DNA of 64,000 nucleotides from Treponema sp. (GTDB lineage Bacteria > Spirochaetota > Spirochaetia > Treponematales > Breznakiellaceae): positions 99,072 to 163,071 of the forward strand of contig WQSN01000001.1 of assembly GCA_009787835.1 (NCBI GenBank). Reading direction: 5' to 3'. Of the stretch, positions 46,026 to 53,542 are shown in pieces. Position numbers and translations under genes: made by a program. Below the pieces are notes generated by a model that saw only the letters and a list, made by a program, of their open reading frames with translations, was not told the origin of the DNA and did not search any database. Numbering within the stretch: the first letter of the stretch is position 1; every line of letters begins with the position of its first letter.

Positions 46026-47047
46026 TAATAAGATCAAAAGCTCCATTGCGCCTGGGGCTTGCCGGTGGAGGGACTGATATCGCCGATTATTACAATCTTT
46101 TCGGCGGTTATGTGCTTAATGCCACTATTGATATGTACGCTTATTGTACTATCGAGCCAAATGATTCAAAGAGAATAGAATTTTATGCGGCTGATATTGA
46201 TAAACAGGAACAGTATCAGTCATGTGAATCATTACCATTGTCTTCTTCTCTGCCTCTGCATACCGGTATTTATAACAGAATTATTAAAGATTTTGTTAAT
46301 AGGCCACTATCTTTTAAAATGACTACATATTCAGACGCGCCAGCGGGTTCAGGTCTTGGATCATCTTCAACAATGGTTGTTACTATAATAAAAGCTTTTG
46401 TTGAATGGTTAAATATTCCTCTTGGCGAATATGACATCGCGGCGTTATCGTATAAAATTGAACGTGAAGATATTGGCTTCGCGGGGGGCAGGCAGGATCA
46501 ATATGCCGCTACATTCGGAGGCTTTAACTTTATGGAGTTTTATGAAAATGACAGGGTTATTGTAAATCCATTGCGATTAAAACGCTGGATTAGAAATGAA
46601 ATTGAAGCGTCATTAGTTTTATTTTATACGGGAATTTCCAGAGAAAGTGCGAATATTATAAGTGAACAGATACAACATGCAAAAGATGGTAATAAAAAAA
46701 ATATAGAAAGCATGCATGAAATGAAAAAACAGGCTGTATTAATGAAAGAAGCGTTATTAAAAGGAGACTTTAATAATTTTTCCAAATGTTTGTCACATGG
46801 ATGGCTTGCAAAAAAAAACGCGGCGTCTTCAATATCCAATTCTTTTCTTGATGAATTATATCAATATGTTCTGGATAATGGCGCTGAATCCGCGAAAATA
46901 TCAGGAGCGGGCGGCGGCGGATTTATGATGATATACTGCAATCCCTGCAAAAAAGTCGCACTAATCCGCGCGTTAAAAGAAAAACAGGGAATGGTGATGA
47001 CGCCGGGTTTTACCGAGACCGGAACACAGGGATGGCGGCTGCCATAA
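46022..47047 (+). CDS. hddA: D-glycero-alpha-D-manno-heptose-7-phosphate kinase
   Basis: 341 aa GHMP kinase. It starts [24 protein letters not shown], the near-invariant HddA opening. The ATP loop [14 protein letters not shown] and the C-terminal motif [14 protein letters not shown] are present. It makes heptose 1,7-bisphosphate of the alpha series, the branch leading to GDP-heptose for capsule or S-layer glycans rather than ADP-heptose for LPS. gmhA and the hddC-gmhB fusion follow at once. Confidence 0.93.
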   Translation: MIIRSKAPLRLGLAGGGTDIADYYNLFGGYVLNATIDMYAYCTIEPNDSKRIEFYAADIDKQEQYQSCESLPLSSSLPLHTGIYNRIIKDFVNRPLSFKMTTYSDAPAGSGLGSSSTMVVTIIKAFVEWLNIPLGEYDIAALSYKIEREDIGFAGGRQDQYAATFGGFNFMEFYENDRVIVNPLRLKRWIRNEIEASLVLFYTGISRESANIISEQIQHAKDGNKKNIESMHEMKKQAVLMKEALLKGDFNNFSKCLSHGWLAKKNAASSISNSFLDELYQYVLDNGAESAKISGAGGGGFMMIYCNPCKKVALIRALKEKQGMVMTPGFTETGTQGWRLP

Positions 47048-47061
47048 CATAAGGAAATAAT

Positions 47062-47688
47062 ATGGAACATATAAATCAGCTTGTAGTCCGTTATCCGCAG
47101 CTTGAATCAATTAAAAAAAATATTAACGCTTCTTTTGAGATTATAAAACAATCTTTCATTAACGGCGGAAAACTTCTTATTGCAGGTAACGGCGGAAGCG
47201 CGTCTGACGCAGAACACATAGCGGGCGAGTTAATGAAAACTTTTACCAAAAAAAGAACGCTCCCCGATTCATTTATTTCTGATATAAGTAAAATTGATCA
47301 TGAAATTTCAAATTACCTTATTCCCCGTCTTCAGCCCGGATTACCGGCCATAGCGCTTTCTGGACATGGTTCCCTAAATACCGCGTGTATTAATGATATT
47401 GACGGCAACATTACTTTTGCCCAGCAGGTTTACGGTTATGGAAAAAGCGATGATGTTCTTCTTGCCATTTCAACATCCGGTAATTCCAAAAATATATTAT
47501 ATGCGTCCGCAGTAGCAAAAGCAAAAAAAATAAAAATAATCGGCCTTACAGGAGAGAGCGGCGGCAGGTTAAAAGAATACACAGATATATGTATTCGCGT
47601 TCCCGAAACAGAAACTTATAAGATTCAAGAACTGCACTTGCCTGTTTATCATATAATTTGCATGATGCTTGAAGATTATTTTTTTTAA
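47062..47688 (+). CDS. gmhA: Sedoheptulose-7-phosphate isomerase
   Basis: 208 aa SIS-domain enzyme. LLIAGNGGSASDAEHIAGELM and LLAISTSGNSKNIL are the sugar-phosphate loops; EIKIQELHLPVYH-like TYKIQELHLPVYHIICMML near the C-terminus is typical of GmhA. It converts sedoheptulose 7-phosphate to D-glycero-D-manno-heptose 7-phosphate, the first step of the pathway encoded by this cluster. Confidence 0.95.
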   Translation: MEHINQLVVRYPQLESIKKNINASFEIIKQSFINGGKLLIAGNGGSASDAEHIAGELMKTFTKKRTLPDSFISDISKIDHEISNYLIPRLQPGLPAIALSGHGSLNTACINDIDGNITFAQQVYGYGKSDDVLLAISTSGNSKNILYASAVAKAKKIKIIGLTGESGGRLKEYTDICIRVPETETYKIQELHLPVYHIICMMLEDYFF

Positions 47689-47694
47689 TAATGG

Positions 47695-49002
47695 TTGTAT
47701 AAATTGAAAACTGTAATAATGGCAGGCGGAAAAGGTACACGGGCGGCTTCTATAGCCAGCGATATACCAAAGCCGATGATCCCGGTTTGCGGAAAGCCCA
47801 TTCTGGAATACCAGATTGACTGTTTAATTAAAAATAAACTTACTGATATAATCATTGTTGTCGGTCACCTTGGCAATCATATAAAAGAACATTTCACAGA
47901 CGGCAGCCGTTTTAATTGTAATATTTCATACTATACAGAAACTGAACCATTGGGCACCGCAGGCGCTTTATTTAAAATCAATAACCTGTCTGATAATTTT
48001 ATTTTATTAAACGGCGATGTAATTCTGGACATGAACTTTAAACGAATGATTTCCTTTCATAAAGAAAAGAAAGCGGATGTTACTCTTGCGGTTCATCCTA
48101 ACAGCCATCCTTTTGACAGCGCTTTAATTATAAGCGATACAAACAACAAAATTACAGGTTGGATTAACAGGGAAGATGAGCGCTCATATTATAAAAACAC
48201 TGTAAACGCTGGCGTTCATATTTTATCCTTGAATTTTTTGAAAAAATGCACGCAGCCAAAAGTAAAGATCGATCTTGATCGTGATATTTTGAAACCAAAT
48301 ATTTTAACTAGCGAAATATATGCCTACTGTACTCCTGAATATATCAAAGACATGGGAACTCCCGAACGTTATGCGCAAGTAACGACCGATATAGAAAAAG
48401 GAATTGTGCACAGTAAAAATTTAAGTGTTAAACAAAAAGCAGTATTTCTTGACAGGGATGGAACAATAAATATCTACAATTGTTTTATCAGAAAGCCGGA
48501 AGAGTTTGAACTTATTGAAGGAGCGGCTGAAGCAATAAAGATTATGAACCGTCTGGGCTATCTTGTTATATTAATTACCAATCAGCCTGTTATCGCGCGC
48601 GGAGAAATTGATTTTCAAACCCTGGATTTAATTCACATGAAAATGGAAACTGATTTGGGAAAACAGGGAGCATATCTGGATGATATTTTTTACTGTCCTC
48701 ATCATCCAGATAAAGGTTTTGAAGGAGAGAGGCCGGAATACAAGATTGACTGCGATTGCAGAAAGCCAAAACCCGGTATGATTTTAAAAGCGTCTGAAAA
48801 ATTTAATATTGATCTTTCAAAATCATATATGGCAGGAGATCACAACCGTGACATGCAAACTGCTATAAATGCCGGATGTAAACCAGTCTTTATCTCCGGC
48901 GGTGAAGGTAATATAAATGATATTACCAGTGCTAATGTTCTGAATTTCCCATCACTTATTGAATTTGCGTATTTTTTAAATAGAAATGACAATTACTGTT
49001 GA
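47695..49002 (+). CDS. hddC-gmhB: Fusion of heptose-1-phosphate guanylyltransferase and heptose-1,7-bisphosphate phosphatase
   Basis: 435 aa bifunctional protein. Residues 1-235 are a sugar-nucleotidyltransferase (VIMAGGKGTRAASIASDIPKP, LNGDVILDM), matching HddC. Residues 250-435 are a HAD phosphatase of the GmhB type: VFLDRDGTINIY, ITNQPVIARGE, the Cys/His zinc loop YCPHHPDKGF...CDCRKPKPGM and MAGDHNRDMQTA. With hddA and gmhA this covers all four steps from sedoheptulose 7-phosphate to GDP-D-glycero-alpha-D-manno-heptose. It starts at TTG, either 47695 or 47704 (MKTVIMAGG); the second fits the family better, and neither has a Shine-Dalgarno. Confidence 0.92.
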   Translation: MYKLKTVIMAGGKGTRAASIASDIPKPMIPVCGKPILEYQIDCLIKNKLTDIIIVVGHLGNHIKEHFTDGSRFNCNISYYTETEPLGTAGALFKINNLSDNFILLNGDVILDMNFKRMISFHKEKKADVTLAVHPNSHPFDSALIISDTNNKITGWINREDERSYYKNTVNAGVHILSLNFLKKCTQPKVKIDLDRDILKPNILTSEIYAYCTPEYIKDMGTPERYAQVTTDIEKGIVHSKNLSVKQKAVFLDRDGTINIYNCFIRKPEEFELIEGAAEAIKIMNRLGYLVILITNQPVIARGEIDFQTLDLIHMKMETDLGKQGAYLDDIFYCPHHPDKGFEGERPEYKIDCDCRKPKPGMILKASEKFNIDLSKSYMAGDHNRDMQTAINAGCKPVFISGGEGNINDITSANVLNFPSLIEFAYFLNRNDNYC

Positions 49003-50059
49003 CTGCAGGATGATTAACGCAAGCGGTATCGGCGTATACCTCCGCGGATGTCTTCCGTCTTTTTTATTAACACGGAATAATTTCAATCTTATAGGTGAAT
49101 CAGACAAGCTAACATCATTTCTGCATTATTCAAATGTAAAAGTAATTGAATGCAATGTTAAACCATTTTCTGTAAAAGAACTTTTGTTTTTTCCTGCTAA
49201 AATACTAAAGAATATTAATAATTCAAATATATTTTATTCACCATTTTTCAATATACCTCGCGGTATAAAAATACCGGTATATATAACTATTCATGATATT
49301 ATTTTTCTTGACATTCCTGAAATTGCATCAAAAGCAGGAGTTGCAGTTCGAAAATGGTTTTTCCGCAGAGCATATAATAAATCAAAAATAATTTTTACAG
49401 TTTCTAATTTTTCCAAAGCAAGAATTGAACATCATCTTGGCGCATGTAAAAATATAATTGTTACTCATTCAGCAGTTCGCCCTTTGTTTCTGGAATACAG
49501 AAAAAATAATAAAATTATTCAAAAAGAACAAACAATTGTTTTTCTTGGCAATATAAAAAAACATAAAGGACTGGATACCCTTCTTGATGCTTTTAAACTT
49601 GCCAAAGAAGAAGGACTGCATCATAAACTCCTTATTATAGGTTCAAAGGAAAAATTTCGCACTACTGATAATGCGATAATAAAAAAATTAGAAACTTTTG
49701 AGGACGATTCGGTTTCTTTCACTGGTTTTATTTCAGATGATAAATTGATGGAGCTTCTTTCAAAAGCTTCGCTGCTTGTTCAGCCTTCAGTTTATGAAGG
49801 TTTCTGCCTTCCTCCTTTGGAAGCAATGGTACTTGGCACTCATGCGCTTATTTCAGATATTGCTGTATTAAAGGAAATATATTCAAATTTCCCAGTTACA
49901 TATTTTAAAGAAGGCGATATCCTTGATTTAAAAGAAAATATCATAAAATTACTTTACAACAAACCAATTATAACTTTAAACCTTTCTGATGAATTACGCG
50001 ATAAATATGCCTTTGAGAAAACCGCTTCAGTAATACTGGAAAATATTTTATACAAATGA
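48986..50059 (+). CDS. Glycosyltransferase family 4, mannosyltransferase-like
   Basis: 357 aa. The acceptor side carries MINASGIGVYLRGCLPSF, typical of GT4 mannosyl/heptosyl-like transferases. The donor domain has FLGNIKKHKGLDTLLDAF and LVQPSVYEGFCLPPLEAMVLG. It overlaps the hddC-gmhB end by 17 nt. A GDP-heptose donor would suit its place but is not proven. Confidence 0.9.
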   Translation: MTITVDCRMINASGIGVYLRGCLPSFLLTRNNFNLIGESDKLTSFLHYSNVKVIECNVKPFSVKELLFFPAKILKNINNSNIFYSPFFNIPRGIKIPVYITIHDIIFLDIPEIASKAGVAVRKWFFRRAYNKSKIIFTVSNFSKARIEHHLGACKNIIVTHSAVRPLFLEYRKNNKIIQKEQTIVFLGNIKKHKGLDTLLDAFKLAKEEGLHHKLLIIGSKEKFRTTDNAIIKKLETFEDDSVSFTGFISDDKLMELLSKASLLVQPSVYEGFCLPPLEAMVLGTHALISDIAVLKEIYSNFPVTYFKEGDILDLKENIIKLLYNKPIITLNLSDELRDKYAFEKTASVILENILYK

Positions 50060-51153
50060 AAACCGCAATCGTCCACTATTGGCTAATAAACATGCGCGGC
50101 GGAGAAAAAATGCTTGAGGCTTTGCTTGAAATGTTTCCGCAGGCGGATATCTACACGCATGTCTACAATTCCAAAGCCGTTTCTTCAATAATTAATAACC
50201 ACAGAATTTTCACATCACGGATAAACCGTCTGCCTTTTGCGAAAAAACTTTACCAGCTTTACATGCCTCTCATGCCTAACGCCCTTATGGACTTTAACCT
50301 GCAGGATTACGATCTTATTATATCAAGCGAAGCCGGCCCCGCGAAAGGAATAGTTCCAAATCCAAACGCGTATCATTTATGTTATTGCCACAGTCCCATG
50401 CGTTATATATGGGAATTATATCATGATTATTCAGCCAGAAGTAATCCATTAATACGTTTTTTTATGAAGCAAATTATTCCATCAATCAGATTATGGGACA
50501 TAACTTCCGCTAATCTTGTAGATCGGTTTGTGACAAATTCGCAATATGTCGCCAAAAGGATACGCCGTATTTATAACCGCGAAGCGGAAGTAGTATTTGG
50601 TCCCGCTCCCATAGAACAATTTTTAAGTCTGGAACGAAAGCCCGCAGATTACTATTTATTCTTCGGTCAAATCACAGGTTATAAACGCCTTGATATCGCC
50701 ATTGAAGCTTGCGTTAAATCAGGCAGAAAGTTAATTATTGCAGGAGCGGGAGCAAAGAAAAAAGATATTATAAAATATACTAAAACAGGATTAATAACAT
50801 TTAAAGGCAAAGTAACAGACGATGAAGTTAAGTCTTTATTTTCAGGAGCACGCGCGCTTCTCTTTCCCGGAATTGAAGATTTAGGACTTGTTCCGATAGA
50901 AGCAAACGCGGCGGGCTGCCCTGTTATCGCTTACAGGGACGGAGGCGCTCTTGAAACCATTAAAGAAAATGTTACCGGAATTTTCTTTAACAATCAGACT
51001 CCTGATTCACTGATTGAGGCGATGGACTATTTTGAAAATAATGAAAAATTATTTCAGAACAGGAATGTTTTTTCTGATCACGTGCGGCAATTTTCAAAGT
51101 CGGCCTTCATTGAACGGATGTTTTGTATTCTTGATAAAAAAAAGAGATTATAA
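50056..51153 (+). CDS. Glycosyltransferase family 4, WbaZ-like
   Basis: 365 aa. It begins TAIVHYWLINMRGGEKMLEAL, has CYCHSPMRYIWELYHDY and the donor-side ALLFPGIEDLGLVPIEANAAG. These blocks mark the WbaZ-type GDP-mannose-dependent GT4 group. GC content is back to the window norm. It begins 4 nt before the previous stop. Confidence 0.92.
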   Translation: MKTAIVHYWLINMRGGEKMLEALLEMFPQADIYTHVYNSKAVSSIINNHRIFTSRINRLPFAKKLYQLYMPLMPNALMDFNLQDYDLIISSEAGPAKGIVPNPNAYHLCYCHSPMRYIWELYHDYSARSNPLIRFFMKQIIPSIRLWDITSANLVDRFVTNSQYVAKRIRRIYNREAEVVFGPAPIEQFLSLERKPADYYLFFGQITGYKRLDIAIEACVKSGRKLIIAGAGAKKKDIIKYTKTGLITFKGKVTDDEVKSLFSGARALLFPGIEDLGLVPIEANAAGCPVIAYRDGGALETIKENVTGIFFNNQTPDSLIEAMDYFENNEKLFQNRNVFSDHVRQFSKSAFIERMFCILDKKKRL

Positions 51154-51165
51154 TAATCTATAGTT

Positions 51166-52635
51166 ATGACCCTGAATGAATTTGATATCTGGTACAGGAC
51201 AAGATTTCGGCGTACCAGTTCAGCCCTTACTTATACAGCTTTCATCTTATCCGACTTGCTGGCTGTCATGATATCATTCGGATGGGGATTTTTTTGGGTC
51301 AGAATTTATGGATTTTATTATATAGAAATTGATCCAAATTATGACCCCATCAATTTTAAGTCATTTATTACTTACTGGCAGTATCTGCCTGTTTTCATAT
51401 TGATTTTTCAAATATCAAGTCTGTATCCGGGCGTTTCACTTGCTCCTTCCGAAGAAATGAAACGGTTTATTATCGCTTCAGTTCTGGCTTTCGGCGGCAT
51501 TATTATGTCACGTTATATTGAAAACGGGGTCTGGAGTAAAATTAATAACGCGTTTATTATCAGTTGTATTTTTTCCACATTTTTTATTCTTATCGCGAGG
51601 AGTATTACTCACTGGGTTTTATATAAAACAAAACTGGGAGGCATTCCCGCTGTAATTTACGGATCGGGCGAAACAGGAAAGCTGGTCGCCGATTGTCTTT
51701 TGGGCAGTATCAGAAGCGGTTATACTCCCGTTCTTTTCCTTGACGATGATTATCCCGGCGAAGATGAATATAAAGGCATTCCGGTCATTCATGATACATC
51801 AGCCGGTTATGAAATTGTAAAAAAATATAATATTAAAATGGCGATAATCGCGATGCCTGAGCTAGACACTGACAAATTAAAACATCTTACAAGATCATCC
51901 GTTTCCGCATTCCGGTATAATGTTATAATTCCAAATTTTTACAATATTTCAAATATCTGGATGTCAGTCCGTGATTTTAACGGAGTACTGGGTCTTGATA
52001 CAAGCAATAAACTTAGAATTTCATGGAATGTCATAATAAAGCGTTTTATGGATATTTCAATGGTTCTCTTTGGCGGAATAATAATTCTCCCCTTTCTTCT
52101 TGTTTTTGCGCTGTTGATAAAATTAACTTCGCCGGGTCCGGTTCTTTATAAACACAAACGATTGGGCATGAACGGAAAACATTTTATCGCGTATAAGTTC
52201 CGTTCCATGGTAATTGATTCCGATGTACAATTAAATAAATTACTTGAATCAGATCCTGCCATAAAAGCTGAATGGGAAATAAATCATAAAATTCACAATG
52301 ACCCCAGAGTAACCAAATTCGGTAATTTTATACGGCGTACAAGTATAGATGAATTTCCTCAGCTTTTAAATATTCTAAAAGGCGAGATGTCTTTAGTCGG
52401 TCCGCGTCCCATTGTCGACGCAGAAGTGGAAAAATACGGAGACGATTACGGGCGCATTTTTTCAATAAGGCCGGGGTTAACAGGTCTGTGGCAGGTTTCG
52501 GGAAGATCGGATACAAATTATACAGAAAGGGTTACATACGACTCGTATTATCTGCAAAGCTGGTCTGTGTGGCTTGATCTATGGATTATTTTTAAGACAT
52601 TCGGAGTTGTAATAATGGGAAAGGGAGCGTATTAA
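51166..52635 (+). CDS. WbaP-like undecaprenyl-phosphate hexose-1-phosphate transferase
   Basis: 489 aa polyprenyl glycosylphosphotransferase. Four to five N-terminal membrane helices (about 25-165) precede a CoA-binding-like Rossmann domain (IYGSGETGKLVADCL). The catalytic bacterial-sugar-transferase domain is at about 290-489: KRFMDISMVLFGG, YKFRSMVIDSDVQL, RRTSIDEFPQLLN and SLVGPRPIVDAE. It loads the first sugar phosphate onto undecaprenyl phosphate and so initiates the glycan built by the upstream enzymes. Galactose or N-acetylhexosamine is likely. Confidence 0.93.
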   Translation: MTLNEFDIWYRTRFRRTSSALTYTAFILSDLLAVMISFGWGFFWVRIYGFYYIEIDPNYDPINFKSFITYWQYLPVFILIFQISSLYPGVSLAPSEEMKRFIIASVLAFGGIIMSRYIENGVWSKINNAFIISCIFSTFFILIARSITHWVLYKTKLGGIPAVIYGSGETGKLVADCLLGSIRSGYTPVLFLDDDYPGEDEYKGIPVIHDTSAGYEIVKKYNIKMAIIAMPELDTDKLKHLTRSSVSAFRYNVIIPNFYNISNIWMSVRDFNGVLGLDTSNKLRISWNVIIKRFMDISMVLFGGIIILPFLLVFALLIKLTSPGPVLYKHKRLGMNGKHFIAYKFRSMVIDSDVQLNKLLESDPAIKAEWEINHKIHNDPRVTKFGNFIRRTSIDEFPQLLNILKGEMSLVGPRPIVDAEVEKYGDDYGRIFSIRPGLTGLWQVSGRSDTNYTERVTYDSYYLQSWSVWLDLWIIFKTFGVVIMGKGAY

Positions 52636-52638
52636 ATA

Positions 52639-53436
52639 ATGAAGAAAACAGCAATTATTCTATTATTCAATATGTTATGCGTCATTAATCTGTCCGCGCA
52701 GCTGCGCTCCTTTGACGATATATTCTCCGGTATGAGTTCAAACATCAGAAAAGAAGTGTTTACCGAAGCCGGTTATATAAGAACAATTGAAAAATCCAGC
52801 GGAATTAGTTTCGTATCCAGCAGCCCGGCTACAGATTCAGGAATATCAGGGCAAATCATTAATACCGTTATTAAAAATAACCCGGGTTATATAGTGGAAT
52901 CAATTCTTGTGGTTTCCGCTGAACAAGGGTCTTTAACCCTGTTAAATGTATATAACGCTCTCGGAAATGTCCGCGGTTTAAAGGGAAGACTTTACAACTC
53001 CGCTACAAGAAACCAGGAAATTCCGCTTTTTGAGGATGCAACCCGCATAAGAAGCGAAAGGCAAACCACCGCGATTGCGGATCCCGCGCCGGCAAAAAGC
53101 CTTCCCCGTTCTGAAACAGTTTATATCAGGCTGAAAGACATTAACTTCGGAAATACATATTATCGCGGAGAAATGTCACTCATACAGAGCGGTCTGTGTT
53201 ACAGCTTATCCAATTTCAGGAATATGACCTATTTTTTAATTCCTGTAATCAGGGAGGGAAATTTTATAGCTCAGCTATATTTTGAACCAATCAGGGAAGG
53301 CGTTTTAATTTACAGTATTGCAGGAGCAGATGTTTCAGATTTTGTCTCTTCCAGAGTTCATATAAGTTCCGCCATTGCAAAACGGCTTGAAGTAATTATT
53401 GCTTGGGCTGTAGAAGGCATTTTACAAAGAAAATAG
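52639..53436 (+). CDS. Exported protein of unknown function closing the glycan region
   Basis: 265 aa with a signal peptide (TAIILLFNMLCVINLSAQ). The mature part has INTVIKNNPGYIVESILVV, LLNVYNALGNVRGLKG and a second beta-rich region (YRGEMSLIQSGLCYSLSNF). I suspect a spirochaete-specific conserved family but cannot name it. It starts 3 bp after the WbaP-like gene and is the last plus-strand gene before a convergent kinase. I see only AT-rich weak inverted repeats in 53437-53542, no convincing terminator. Confidence 0.72.
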   Translation: MKKTAIILLFNMLCVINLSAQLRSFDDIFSGMSSNIRKEVFTEAGYIRTIEKSSGISFVSSSPATDSGISGQIINTVIKNNPGYIVESILVVSAEQGSLTLLNVYNALGNVRGLKGRLYNSATRNQEIPLFEDATRIRSERQTTAIADPAPAKSLPRSETVYIRLKDINFGNTYYRGEMSLIQSGLCYSLSNFRNMTYFLIPVIREGNFIAQLYFEPIREGVLIYSIAGADVSDFVSSRVHISSAIAKRLEVIIAWAVEGILQRK

Positions 53437-53542
53437 ATCTGTATAAAATTTATTTTTAAATTTAATCTTCTTCTCAAAATAAAATTTAAAACAACGCTTC
53501 TTAATTATTCCCCATAAAAAATAACCGGTCTCGCTTGTGTTT

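Noticed and set aside
53437-53542. Terminator between the convergent glycan operon and kinase gene
   Set aside because: Only weak AT-only inverted repeats (AAATTTA/TAAATTT) are visible, which I do not consider enough support.
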